Below, piece by piece: positions 53,897 to 62,795 of a stretch of DNA of 64,000 nt. Every line of letters starts with the position of its first letter. Positions within the stretch are counted from its first letter, which is position 1. The DNA comes from Gilvimarinus gilvus (GTDB taxonomy: Bacteria; Pseudomonadota; Gammaproteobacteria; Pseudomonadales; Cellvibrionaceae): positions 62,001 to 126,000 of the forward strand of contig NZ_JAULRU010000617.1 in assembly GCF_030518155.1 (NCBI RefSeq), read 5' to 3'. The position numbers and the translations under genes were made by a program. The notes beneath the pieces were generated by a model that was given only the letters and a program-made list of their open reading frames with translations, did not search any database and had not been told where the DNA came from.

Positions 53897-54924
53897 TGTC
53901 TCTTTGGCGCGAGCGCGACGAACGCTACATAATCGCACATGAATTTCCGGCCGCCATTATTGAGCTGGCGACAAGCCGCGATATCTCTATCGACAAGCTG
54001 CTGCGGGGGACGGGTATCTTCTGGGAGGATTACTTAAGCGGCGAATTGCGCATTAAGCCAGATCAATGCCTACAGCTGTTGCTTAATATACGCCGTTTAC
54101 TACCCGAAAAAGATACAGCTTTCTTACTGGGTCACCGGCTTTACCCAGGCAACTTTGGCACCGCTCTCAATACGGTGTGGTTCTCCTGTGACCTAGCTGA
54201 TGCTATCGACAACTTCACTTGCCATCAGGCGTCATTAACGCCACTGCTGTTCGCTAGGAAATCCGTCGACACCGAGTACCTATACCTGCACTGGCAAAAC
54301 AACATAGCCTGCGGGGAACACTTTTCATTCTTGTTAGAAATGATGATGACGGCAATCACATCGCTGTGCTCCCACCTAACAGGCGTAGGCGCCCAGTGGG
54401 AATATCTTATTCCGGGTGACATCGACGCGCCCGAGCAATATCAAGTTAACTTTGGAGCGAAGGTGCACGCCAAACAACATATTGCCGCAATGCGTATACC
54501 ACGCCAGTTTCTGTCGACTCCCTGCCAGTACGCCAACAACACCAGCTCCACAATTGCCCGCAACCAGTACCAGAAACAACAGCAAGGTACGGCGACTTTG
54601 GGATTCGTAGCCTATATCGACGAATGCATTCGCAACGCCGAGGCGCAGCAGCTCTCATTGGAAACGCTCGCCGAGCAACTGTCGATGAGCCCCGCCACGT
54701 TAAAACGCAAACTTAAAAAACATAACACCAGCTTCCAGCACCGTTACGATACGGTTCGCAAGGAACTGGTTATTGACTGGCTCACCCGCCAGCAATTATC
54801 CATTGATGAAATCGCACAACGTTTGCACTTTCACGACAGTCGCAACCTAAGGCGTGCCTTTAAGCGCTGGACCGGCGCGTTACCCAGTGCGATTAAGACT
54901 CGCACATCTCTAGAACCCCTCTGA
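53896..54924 (+). CDS. AraC-family transcriptional regulator with arabinose-binding-like N-terminal domain
   Basis: The 342-residue protein begins one base before the end of the GGDEF-like gene, so the two are translationally coupled. Residues about 15-205 resemble the AraC N-terminal arabinose-binding/dimerisation domain of OruR/ArgR-type regulators. Residues about 235-335 hold two helix-turn-helix motifs: LSLETLAEQLSMSPATLKRKL and LSIDEIAQRLHFHDSRNLRRAFKRWTG. The Pho-box-like site upstream of the pair suggests phosphate control. Its target is unknown and need not be the arabinose genes. Confidence 0.83.
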   Translation: MSLWRERDERYIIAHEFPAAIIELATSRDISIDKLLRGTGIFWEDYLSGELRIKPDQCLQLLLNIRRLLPEKDTAFLLGHRLYPGNFGTALNTVWFSCDLADAIDNFTCHQASLTPLLFARKSVDTEYLYLHWQNNIACGEHFSFLLEMMMTAITSLCSHLTGVGAQWEYLIPGDIDAPEQYQVNFGAKVHAKQHIAAMRIPRQFLSTPCQYANNTSSTIARNQYQKQQQGTATLGFVAYIDECIRNAEAQQLSLETLAEQLSMSPATLKRKLKKHNTSFQHRYDTVRKELVIDWLTRQQLSIDEIAQRLHFHDSRNLRRAFKRWTGALPSAIKTRTSLEPL

Positions 54925-54992
54925 AATTCCCCAGACGAAAACACGTTATTCGCGTATAATTGGCCCCGGATTCAACTTATTGAGGGGAAGTT

Positions 54993-55973
54993 ATGCACAA
55001 GGTTCGCTGGGGCGTGTTAAGTACCGCAAAAATTGCTCGTAATCATGTAATCCCAGCCATACAAACCTCGCATTACGGTGAGATTAATGCTATCGCTTCG
55101 CGCCATCCGGCGCAGGCAAAGCAAACAGCGCAAGAGCTGGGTATCGCGCGTGGTCATGAAAGCTACGAACAGCTTCTGGCCGACCCCAATATTGATGCCA
55201 TCTATAACCCTCTTCCTAACCACCTCCACGTACCCTGGACGCTCAAAGCACTCGCCGCCGGAAAACACGTTTTGGTCGAAAAGCCAGTCGGGCTCGATCA
55301 AGCACAAGCACAACAATTACTAAACGCCAGCAGACAATACCCAAAGCTCAAAGTGATGGAAGCATTTATGTACCGCTTTCACCCCCAGTGGCAAAAAGTT
55401 AAAGATCTGCTCGGTAGCATTGGGCCGGTGCGCAATATTCAATGCGAATTTTCTTACAACAACCGCGAGGCCGATAATATTCGCAACCAGGCCGCCATGG
55501 GTGGCGGCGCATTAATGGATATTGGCTGCTACGGAATTTCCCTAGCACGCTTTTTATTTGCCGCAGAACCCAAGCGGGTACTAGGCCATCAGCAGTTTAT
55601 GGGTTTTGAGGTCGACACCATTACCAACGCGTTAATGGAATTCGAGCAAGGTAGCGCGAGCTTTAGTTGCTCCACCAAAACCGAAGGCGGGCAATGGGTG
55701 CTGGTAAGTGGCGAGAACGGCAGCGTGCGCCTGGCTATTCCCTTCAATCCGGTCGCTGACACGCCAACTCAAGTCGTTGTTCGCCAAAACGGCAGTGAAC
55801 ACATTATTGATATTGCACCTGCCAATCACTATCGCAATATGGCGGATCAATTTTGTCAGGCCATTATCAATGACAGTGATGTGCCCACACCGCTCAGCGA
55901 CGCTCTCGCCAATATGCAGGCACTGGATGCAATTGTCGCCAGTGCACAAGACGGCGTATGGAAAAGTCTATAA
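54993..55973 (+). CDS. Gfo/Idh/MocA-family NAD(P)-dependent oxidoreductase
   Basis: The 326-residue protein has an N-terminal Rossmann fold (VRWGVLSTAKIARNHVIPAI), the catalytic-region motif VEKPVGL near residue 98, and the C-terminal domain with GGGALMDIGCYGISLARF. It probably oxidises or reduces a sugar or sugar derivative, or a trans-dihydrodiol. TTGAGGGGAAGTT precedes the ATG. Its stop codon lies at the beginning of a heptamer repeat array. Confidence 0.85.
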   Translation: MHKVRWGVLSTAKIARNHVIPAIQTSHYGEINAIASRHPAQAKQTAQELGIARGHESYEQLLADPNIDAIYNPLPNHLHVPWTLKALAAGKHVLVEKPVGLDQAQAQQLLNASRQYPKLKVMEAFMYRFHPQWQKVKDLLGSIGPVRNIQCEFSYNNREADNIRNQAAMGGGALMDIGCYGISLARFLFAAEPKRVLGHQQFMGFEVDTITNALMEFEQGSASFSCSTKTEGGQWVLVSGENGSVRLAIPFNPVADTPTQVVVRQNGSEHIIDIAPANHYRNMADQFCQAIINDSDVPTPLSDALANMQALDAIVASAQDGVWKSL

Positions 55974-56058
55974 CGGTGAACGGTGAACGGTGAACGGTGA
56001 ACGGTGAACGGTGAACGGTGAACGGTGAACGGTGAACGGTGAACGGTGAACGGTGAAC
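55972..56058 (+). repeat. Heptanucleotide tandem array (AACGGTG) x 12.4
   Basis: Twelve perfect copies of AACGGTG plus AAC run from the second base of the oxidoreductase stop codon to 56058. The next gene starts at 56159. The unit length is not a multiple of three, so any frame through it cycles. The perfect copy identity suggests recent slippage and length polymorphism. Confidence 0.97.
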
Positions 56059-56158
56059 AATATTGTCGTCTAAAATCGATTGATACAACATATGTAAGCG
56101 GGCCAAAAGCCCAGTTATTAAACGGCGAGTTACCCCTCGCCCACGAGGAGAAATACCT

Positions 56159-57451
56159 GTGAAGAGAATTGTTGTGGTCGGCGGCGGAGCCGGCGGGTTG
56201 GAGCTAGTGACCAAGCTCGGGCGTAAATTTGGCCGCAAAGGCAAAGCCCACGTCACGCTGATCGATAAGAACACCACACACGTCTGGAAACCGCTGCTGC
56301 ACGAAATTGCCGTTGGCACCATGGATGAAGGGGTCGACGCTGTCAGCTACCGCGCCCACGCTTTCGATAACCACTACCACTTTCGCATAGGCACCATGGC
56401 CGATATCGACCGCGAAGCCAAGCAAGTCGTACTTACCGCAATGCACGATGAAGACGGGCAAGAGCTGTTGCCAGAAACCCGCATCGACTATGACATTCTT
56501 GTGTTGGCCATGGGTTCCTCTTCCAATGACTTCAACACCCCCGGTGTGAAGGACCACTGTATTTTCCTCGATGGCCCGAAACAAGCCCACCGTTTTCGCA
56601 ATAAGTTACTTGGTAAATTTTTGCGTATCCAGCGCGTTCCCGGCACTCGGGAGTCAGTCAACGTTGCGATTGTAGGTGGTGGCGCCACGGGTGTGGAACT
56701 GTCGGCCGAACTGCACCATGCAGTGGCCAAATTTCACGCCTACGGCTTTGACGCCATCGACAACAAAAATATAAACGTTACCTTGGTTGAGGCGGGGCCG
56801 CGCATCCTGCCTGCCCTGCCAGAGCGCATTTCTGCCGCTGCCAGCCGTGAACTGGCCAAGCTCGGCGTTAATATTAAGCTCAACACACGCATTGTGTCGG
56901 CAACGGCCGCCGGCCTGGAAACCGCCGATGACACCACAATCAAAGCAGACCTGATGGTGTGGGCCGCCGGTGTGAAAGTGACCGACGCCCTTAAAAACAT
57001 CGGGGGCATTGCCACCAACCGCATCAACCAGGTACCGGTGAACTCCTACCTGCAGATTAAGAACGAAGCAAACCTGTTTGCCATCGGTGACTGCGCTGAA
57101 TTCGTGCAGGCCGATGGCACCCGCGTCCCGCCGCGCGCGCAGTCGGCTCACCAAATGGCCGACATCTGCTTTCACAACATTTGTACGCAGTTGAATGGCG
57201 GCACCTTAAAGGTGTTCCGCTATAAAGACCACGGCTCTCTGGTGTCCCTGTCCAACTACTCCACCGTGGGCAGCTTAATGGGCAACCTGAGCCGGGGAAC
57301 TCTATTCCTTGAAGGTCGCCTGGCCAGGCTGGTGTACGTATCGCTTTACCGGATGCACCAGGTTGCTATTCACGGTTACATCAAAACCGCACTGGTAATG
57401 CTGTCCGGCAGTATCAACCGCTGGCTCAAACCTAAACTGAAACTGCATTAA
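56159..57451 (+). CDS. ndh: NADH dehydrogenase type II (NDH-2)
   Basis: The 430-residue protein uses a GTG start with GAGGAGAAATACCT upstream. The FAD motif [14 protein letters not shown] and NADH motif [13 protein letters not shown] are intact; [17 protein letters not shown] and [10 protein letters not shown] complete the two-dinucleotide-binding pattern. The C-terminal [25 protein letters not shown] segment resembles the membrane-binding end of proteobacterial Ndh. It transfers electrons from NADH to quinone without proton pumping. It is 100 bases after the heptamer array, so its transcription might be affected by array length. Confidence 0.93.
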   Translation: MKRIVVVGGGAGGLELVTKLGRKFGRKGKAHVTLIDKNTTHVWKPLLHEIAVGTMDEGVDAVSYRAHAFDNHYHFRIGTMADIDREAKQVVLTAMHDEDGQELLPETRIDYDILVLAMGSSSNDFNTPGVKDHCIFLDGPKQAHRFRNKLLGKFLRIQRVPGTRESVNVAIVGGGATGVELSAELHHAVAKFHAYGFDAIDNKNINVTLVEAGPRILPALPERISAAASRELAKLGVNIKLNTRIVSATAAGLETADDTTIKADLMVWAAGVKVTDALKNIGGIATNRINQVPVNSYLQIKNEANLFAIGDCAEFVQADGTRVPPRAQSAHQMADICFHNICTQLNGGTLKVFRYKDHGSLVSLSNYSTVGSLMGNLSRGTLFLEGRLARLVYVSLYRMHQVAIHGYIKTALVMLSGSINRWLKPKLKLH

Positions 57452-57475
57452 AAACCACAGTAAAGCCCGGCAAGC

Positions 57476-57504
57476 GGGGCCGGTGCTTGACAGCGTCCGG
57501 CCCC
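57476..57504 (+). terminator. Hairpin between ndh and ispB
   Basis: GGGGCCGG and CCGGCCCC form an 8-bp GC stem around a 13-base loop, 25 bases after the ndh stop. The lack of a T-run leaves its role uncertain. Confidence 0.4.
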
Positions 57505-57544
57505 CTGCCTAGGATTCGCTCTGCTCTTAAACTAGGACGCCCCA

Positions 57545-58507
57545 ATGCTGCCGTTTCACGACCCCGTTGCCGACGAGTTCACTCAGGTCAATGAGCTGAT
57601 TATTCGTCAGTTGCACTCCGACGTCCCCATGGTGGAGAACATTGGCCACTATTTGATTGAAGCCGGTGGCAAAAGGTTGCGGCCGCTATTAGTACTCTTG
57701 GTAGCGCGGGCACTCAACTATCAGGGGCAACACCACCTTGACCTGGCCGCGATTATTGAATTTATTCATTCGGCCACATTGCTACACGACGACGTGGTCG
57801 ACATGTCGTCACTGCGCCGCGGCCGGCCTACAGTCAATGCTGAATGGGGCAATGCGCCCAGCGTCTTGGTTGGGGATTTCCTCTACTCTCGATCATTCCA
57901 GATGATGGTCCGCATCGGTAATATGGATGTGATGACTATTCTTTCGAGCACCACCAACATCATCGCCGAAGGTGAGGTTCAACAGCTTATCAACGCGAAA
58001 GACCCTGATCTGAGCGAAGCGGACTACCGTGAAGTGATTCGCAAAAAAACGGCCGTGTTGTTTGCAGCCGCCTGTGAGGTCGCCGCCGCCATTGCCGGTG
58101 CCGACCAAGCCACCCGCGCAGCGCTCGGAGAGTATGGTCTGGAGGTTGGCCTGGCCTTTCAGCTGGTGGACGACGCCCTCGACTACCGGGGTGACACCGA
58201 AACATTGGGCAAAAACGTGGGCGATGATCTCGCCGAAGGCAAACCGACACTGCCATTAATCTACGCCATGAGCCAAAGCGCGGAGCCCGAGCGCAATATT
58301 ATTCGGCAGGCGATTCAAAATGGCGATGCCAGCAAACTAGAAGATATCGTCGCTATTGTCGATGCTACCGGCGCTATGGAGTACACCTTAAAAGCGGCGC
58401 GAGATGCCGTATCCAGAGCACTTCTCAAGCTCGAAGTACTTCCTGCCTCAAGGTTTCGGCAGGCAATGCAAGAACTTGCCGAATTCGCTCTGGCCCGCGA
58501 TCACTGA
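57545..58507 (+). CDS. ispB: Octaprenyl diphosphate synthase
   Basis: The 320-residue protein is a trans-polyprenyl diphosphate synthase that makes the ubiquinone side chain. The first Asp-rich motif DDVVD is at residues 82-86 and the second is QLVDDALDY; GGKRLRPLLVLL and GDFLYSRSFQMMV are also typical of IspB. It is near NDH-2, consistent with respiratory quinone use, but is not tightly coupled to it. Confidence 0.93.
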   Translation: MLPFHDPVADEFTQVNELIIRQLHSDVPMVENIGHYLIEAGGKRLRPLLVLLVARALNYQGQHHLDLAAIIEFIHSATLLHDDVVDMSSLRRGRPTVNAEWGNAPSVLVGDFLYSRSFQMMVRIGNMDVMTILSSTTNIIAEGEVQQLINAKDPDLSEADYREVIRKKTAVLFAAACEVAAAIAGADQATRAALGEYGLEVGLAFQLVDDALDYRGDTETLGKNVGDDLAEGKPTLPLIYAMSQSAEPERNIIRQAIQNGDASKLEDIVAIVDATGAMEYTLKAARDAVSRALLKLEVLPASRFRQAMQELAEFALARDH

Positions 58508-58627
58508 TCACAATTCAGTCATTTGGCACCCGCAAGCAAGGCTCGCTACTGGACAAGTGGCGGGCAAAAGGTAGAATGTGCCCCTTTGCGGCTGTCCGCG
58601 ACCCAAGAACTGTTTAGAGTTGACACT

Positions 58628-59152
58628 ATGACATCATTTGTCCAAAAGAGCTCATACGACCTGGAAGAGCTGCTCGAGTGCGGCCATGGCCGGCTGTTTG
58701 GCCCCGGTAACGCACAATTACCCGTCCCCAACATGCTGATGCTTGACCGCATCGCGCATATCAGTGAGGTGGGTGGCGAGTTCAACAAGGGCGAGATCGT
58801 CGCCGAATTGGATATTAATCCGGATTTATGGTTTTTTGACTGCCACTTCCCGGGAGATCCGGTAATGCCTGGATGTTTGGGCCTTGATGCCATGTGGCAG
58901 CTGGTTGGCTTCTTCCTGGCCTGGAAAGGTAACCCGGGACGCGGGCGCGCTCTGGGTTGCGGTGAAGTAAAGTTCACCGGCCAGATTTTGCCAACAGCAA
59001 AGAAGATCAGTTATCACATCAACCTTAAGCGTGTCATTGAGCGCAAGTTGATTATGGGAATCGCCGACGGACGCGTATCGGTGGACGGTAAGGATATCTA
59101 TTTCGCCAAAGACCTAAGGGTTGGCCTGTTTTCCAATACCGACTCTTTTTAA
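58628..59152 (+). CDS. fabA: 3-hydroxydecanoyl-ACP dehydratase/isomerase
   Basis: The start at 58628 gives 174 residues, close to the 172 of E. coli FabA; the longer upstream frame lacks support. FabA dehydrates 3-hydroxydecanoyl-ACP and isomerises trans-2- to cis-3-decenoyl-ACP, starting unsaturated fatty acid synthesis. The catalytic His is in [20 protein letters not shown] and the catalytic Asp follows in GLDAMWQ. It precedes fabB by 145 bases, a standard pair. Confidence 0.96.
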   Translation: MTSFVQKSSYDLEELLECGHGRLFGPGNAQLPVPNMLMLDRIAHISEVGGEFNKGEIVAELDINPDLWFFDCHFPGDPVMPGCLGLDAMWQLVGFFLAWKGNPGRGRALGCGEVKFTGQILPTAKKISYHINLKRVIERKLIMGIADGRVSVDGKDIYFAKDLRVGLFSNTDSF

Positions 59153-59165
59153 CAATAAATGAATA

Positions 59166-59215
59166 GCCCGGTATTGTCCGGGCACTAAGCTCGCCCGAAG
59201 GTGTCATACACCTTC
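59166..59215 (+). other. Two hairpins between fabA and fabB
   Basis: GCCCGG/CCGGGC (59166-59183) and GAAGGTGT/ACACCTTC (59197-59215) are consecutive inverted repeats in the fabA-fabB gap. Neither is followed by a T-run. They may modulate read-through or mRNA stability. Confidence 0.4.
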
Positions 59216-59297
59216 ACAGCAACAGCGCTACACTATAAGCGCAACCGGCAGAAACCTTCTGCCACCGGCTAGGGCTGGGCAAGTAAAGAGGTAGCCT

Positions 59298-60512
59298 ATG
59301 AAACGCGTTGTAGTTACCGGAATGGGGATCGTCTCGTGCCTTGGTAATGATAAAGCCACTGTACTCGATGCTCTGCGTGAGGGACGCTCCGGTATAAAGC
59401 ACCAGGAAGCCTACGAAGAGTTAGGGTTCCGCTCGCTGATTGCGGGCTCGGTAGATATTAACCTAAAAGAGCACATTGACCGCAAAATATTGCGATTTAT
59501 GGGCGATGCAGCAGCATTTGCCTATATTTCCATGGATCAGGCGATTCGCGACTCTGGGCTCAGCGAGGATCAGGTATCCAACGAGCGCACGGGCATTATT
59601 ATGGGCTCCGGCGGGGCCTCATCACAAAATCTGGTGGATGCAGCCGACATTCTGCGTGAGCGCGGGCTCAAGCGTATTGGGCCCTATCGGGTAACCCAAA
59701 CCATGGGCAGTACAACCTCAGCCTGCCTGGCGACTCCGTTTAAAATTAAAGGGGTGAATTACTCCATATCCTCTGCTTGTGCGACCAGCGCGCACTGCAT
59801 TGGCAACGCCATGGAACTGATACAGCTGGGCAAACAAGACGTTGTATTTGCCGGCGGCGGCGAAGAAGAACACTGGTCTTTGACCTGCCTGTTTGATGCC
59901 ATGGGCGCGCTGTCGACCAAATACAACGACAGCCCGGCAAGCGCTTCCCGTGCCTATGATGCCGCACGTGACGGCTTTGTGATCGCCGGTGGCGGTGGTT
60001 GTCTGGTTCTCGAAGAGCTGGAACACGCCAAGGCGCGTGGCGCGAAGATTTACGGCGAAATTGTAGGCTATGGTGCCACCTCTGATGGCTACGATATGGT
60101 GGCGCCTTCAGGTGAAGGCGCAGAACGCTGTATGCGCCAGGCAATGGCAGGACTCGACGGCGACATTGACTACATCAACTCCCACGGCACCAGCACGCCG
60201 GTGGGGGATCTGGCCGAGCTAAAAGCAATACGCAGCACCTTCGATAAAATACCGGCGATCAGCTCGACCAAGTCACTGACCGGTCACTCTCTGGGCGCCA
60301 CAGGGGTGCAAGAGGCTATTTATTCATTGCTGATGATGGAAAATGACTTTATCTGCGCCTCGGCTAACATTGACGAACTCGATGCCGAAGCGGCGGACGT
60401 TCCTATTGTGCGTGAACGCCAGGACGGGGTGAAACTGGAGCGGATTCTCTCCAACAGTTTTGGCTTTGGCGGTACTAACGCCTGTTTGGTCTTCCAAAAA
60501 TACGGCGGTTAA
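59298..60512 (+). CDS. fabB: 3-oxoacyl-ACP synthase I
   Basis: The 404-residue condensing enzyme elongates cis-3-decenoyl-ACP from FabA. The thiolase-fold catalytic triad is complete: Cys161 in [12 protein letters not shown], His in [11 protein letters not shown] and His in [24 protein letters not shown] is the C-terminal family motif. AAGAGGTAGCCT precedes the ATG. Confidence 0.96.
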   Translation: MKRVVVTGMGIVSCLGNDKATVLDALREGRSGIKHQEAYEELGFRSLIAGSVDINLKEHIDRKILRFMGDAAAFAYISMDQAIRDSGLSEDQVSNERTGIIMGSGGASSQNLVDAADILRERGLKRIGPYRVTQTMGSTTSACLATPFKIKGVNYSISSACATSAHCIGNAMELIQLGKQDVVFAGGGEEEHWSLTCLFDAMGALSTKYNDSPASASRAYDAARDGFVIAGGGGCLVLEELEHAKARGAKIYGEIVGYGATSDGYDMVAPSGEGAERCMRQAMAGLDGDIDYINSHGTSTPVGDLAELKAIRSTFDKIPAISSTKSLTGHSLGATGVQEAIYSLLMMENDFICASANIDELDAEAADVPIVRERQDGVKLERILSNSFGFGGTNACLVFQKYGG

Positions 60513-60594
60513 TTCAACCGTTTGCAAGCCAGGGACGGCTTGTTGCCTATCCGTTCACTTCTATTTGACATTCAGCGCCCGGTCAGGGTCGCCG

Positions 60595-61467
60595 CTACTG
60601 ATCAGCCCCCGTCTTGCTACTGAGCCACTGCTTAATAATGGGAACGAGATAGGTTCGCCAGGTGCGTGATTGCACACCAAAATCGTTGCGCAGCTTGAGA
60701 CTGCTTAATACCGCACTCACCGGCTCACCTTGCGGTGTTTCGTCGATGACATCCCAGTGCGGCTCTCCCCCTTGATAGCCCTGTTGGCGCAACGCCTCCC
60801 ACAATTGCTCAGCGAACTCCACCTGATTACAGGCATCACCCGAACAATACTGATAAATACCCCAGCAATCGGCACCGCAATTCATTTGTTTAATGATTGC
60901 GACCGTTATCCGGGCCAAGTCGGACAGCGCCGTTGGGGCTCCTCGCAAGCGGGTGTTCAGCTGCCAGACTCGATCACCGTCGAGAGCCTGCAGCAGATGC
61001 GTCAACCGGTTGTCACCATAGCCGGCGATAAGCCAGCTGGTTCGCAGCACCAAGACCTTTTCCTGAGAACGCAATACGGCCTGCTCGGCTTGGTAGAACG
61101 CCTGCCCCAACTCACTGTTGGGCGCGCATTCATCGGTATCCGAGTGCTTGCTTTTGTTGTCATCGCCAAACACCCGGTAGCTAGAGAGCTGTACCATAAC
61201 AATACCGTGGTTGGCACAGGCAGCGGCCACATTGTGGGCCGCAACGGGCAATAGGTCTGTATCCGCCGAGATACTACTGTCTCCCCACCCCAGGGTATTG
61301 ATGACAATATCAGGTCGCTGGGCAGCTATATATTCAGCCACTGCGTTGGCGTCACGCCAGTCAATATCGGCGCGTGCAGGCTGGAGCAGATTAAAGGGCT
61401 CTCGCTCCAGCTCGTGCTCTATCGCCACACCCAGTGAATGCGATGAATCGGTTAACAACAGTTTCAA
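60595..61467 (-). CDS. RmlD-like extended SDR protein lacking the catalytic Tyr/Lys
   Basis: The 290-residue protein resembles dTDP-4-dehydrorhamnose reductase: N-terminal MKLLLTDSSHSLG (degenerate dinucleotide loop), DIDWRDANAVAEYIAAQRPDIVINT, MVQLSSYRVFGD and VLRTSWLIAGYG. In RmlD the active site is VYGETKLAGE; the aligned segment here is ELGQAFYQAE, so Tyr becomes Leu and Lys becomes Phe. It may be a non-catalytic binding protein or use different residues. It is convergent with fabB and next to MITE copy 3, without rhamnose-pathway genes. Confidence 0.72.
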   Translation of the reverse strand: MKLLLTDSSHSLGVAIEHELEREPFNLLQPARADIDWRDANAVAEYIAAQRPDIVINTLGWGDSSISADTDLLPVAAHNVAAACANHGIVMVQLSSYRVFGDDNKSKHSDTDECAPNSELGQAFYQAEQAVLRSQEKVLVLRTSWLIAGYGDNRLTHLLQALDGDRVWQLNTRLRGAPTALSDLARITVAIIKQMNCGADCWGIYQYCSGDACNQVEFAEQLWEALRQQGYQGGEPHWDVIDETPQGEPVSAVLSSLKLRNDFGVQSRTWRTYLVPIIKQWLSSKTGADQ

Positions 61468-61530
61468 TAGAACTCTCTCACAGAATTATTAACCTGCATT
61501 ATCGCAGTCTGACAGTAGACACGCCAGCCA

Positions 61531-61784
61531 GCAGGCTGTCGAAAACCCCTTGCGTGCTCAGCGAGGCCCGAAGCGTGCAGATGTTGTGTCTTGTCTCTAC
61601 GGACAGGGTGACTCCCTATGCTAGAGGCAAGGCGCAGCAGATGTGCGCTTCAGGTCACGCCCTGCGGGACTTCCAGGCTGGCCCGTACTCGTCGTTACCA
61701 CCTCTCGATGGGTGGGTACACACCGTCAAAGTAGCGCCTAGCGGGCTGAGAGTCTGAGTACGTAAGGGGTTTTTAACAGCCTGC
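61531..61784. mobile_element. MITE-like element, copy 3 (about 254 bp)
   Basis: The left end is GCAGGCTGTCGAAAACCCC and the right end AGGGGTTTTTAACAGCCTGC, inverted repeats with small changes from copy 1. The interior matches copy 1 throughout with scattered substitutions and a short deletion. The right end lies 22 bases before the start of the third substrate-binding-like gene, so the element may shape its promoter. Confidence 0.75.
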
Positions 61785-61806
61785 TCTATGACACCGAGCG
61801 GAGCCT

Positions 61807-62691
61807 TTGAGCACAATCAACTATACTTTGGAAAGAAAGCTCACAAAAACACTTTTATTTGCTATGGTCTTTCGAACACTGATTTGCTTGCTACTCATTG
61901 CATCTGTCGGCCTCGCCCCAAACACCGCTGGCGAGGAGCCATTGGTGGTTACACACCAACCTCACCCCTATTTTGCCAAACTGCTTACGCTGGTGCTGGA
62001 CAAGACCATTGACAGCCACGGCCCATATCAACTGCGCGAATTTAGCTCAGCAGCGGAAAAAGAGCGAATCCGTAAACTTCTTCACGAGGGCCGTGAAATC
62101 TCCATAATTTGGAGCACGACTAATCCCGAGCGAGAATCCAATTTAAGGGCTATACCCTTTGCCTTACTCAAAGGTTTAAACGAGTATCGCCTCTTGCTTA
62201 TTCGCAAAGGCGAACAAGCTCGCTTCGCCACCGTAGAAAATTTGGCCGACTTACGCAGCTTCACGGCGGGCAGTGGCACCCACTGGCAGGACTCGCGTAT
62301 TTTCGAGGCGAATCAGTTGCCCATCGTGACTAGCGTCCGCTGGGACAACTTGTTTGCAATGCTGGAAGCCGGACGCTTCGATTATGTAGCGCGAGGCGCT
62401 TACGAAGTTTGGCAAGAGTTATTGCGCCCAGACTTCCAGACCTTCGAGCTAGAGCAGCGGCTAATGCTGCATTACCAAGCCCCTTATTACTTCTTCGTCA
62501 ACCGTGACAATATCGCTCTGGCCGAGCGCGTACTGGCAGGACTAAAATTGGCTGTCGAAGATGGCAGCTACGATGAACTGTTTTTTTCGCACCCGCCATT
62601 CGCAAAAGGTTGGCAGGCCGTCCATTCATCCAAGCGTGTGCTCATCAAATTAGCGTCTCCGCTTGGTCCACCTGTCACCCCACCAGAGTAG
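61807..62691 (+). CDS. Periplasmic substrate-binding-like protein, orphan, paralogue 3
   Basis: The 294-residue frame starts at a TTG with GGAG nearby; an ATG at 61864 would give a compact signal peptide MVFRTLICLLLIASVGLA. It shares the layout of the pair at 32354-34170: SIIWSTTNPERESNLRAIPFALLKGLNEYRLLLIR, AGSGTHWQDSRIFEANQLP, DNLFAMLEAGRFDYVARGAYEVWQE, and LMLHYQAPYYFFVNRDN. It is more divergent and lacks the YYGE...ELDKR tail. Ligand unknown. MITE copy 3 abuts its 5' end. Confidence 0.62.
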   Translation: MSTINYTLERKLTKTLLFAMVFRTLICLLLIASVGLAPNTAGEEPLVVTHQPHPYFAKLLTLVLDKTIDSHGPYQLREFSSAAEKERIRKLLHEGREISIIWSTTNPERESNLRAIPFALLKGLNEYRLLLIRKGEQARFATVENLADLRSFTAGSGTHWQDSRIFEANQLPIVTSVRWDNLFAMLEAGRFDYVARGAYEVWQELLRPDFQTFELEQRLMLHYQAPYYFFVNRDNIALAERVLAGLKLAVEDGSYDELFFSHPPFAKGWQAVHSSKRVLIKLASPLGPPVTPPE

Positions 62692-62795
62692 ACTCAAACC
62701 ACCGACTCTATACAGGCGCGTAAGCGCATTTGCGTTAACTCCAGAAAACCGGTAAAAAGACGCCCACGCGCCATTTGCACCCTTGAGCCCCTATC

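Noticed and set aside
53896-54924. The AraC-type gene as regulator of the arabinose operons
   Set aside because: It is coupled to the GGDEF-like gene under a Pho-box-like site and far from the arabinose units; the N-terminal domain name alone does not show arabinose binding.
55972-56058. Heptamer array as a CRISPR
   Set aside because: Seven-base units without spacers and no cas genes; it is a simple tandem repeat.
55894-56322. Minus-strand frame with a repeated VHRSPFT peptide
   Set aside because: The repeat is only the heptamer DNA array translated; the frame overlaps the oxidoreductase and ndh and has no other support.
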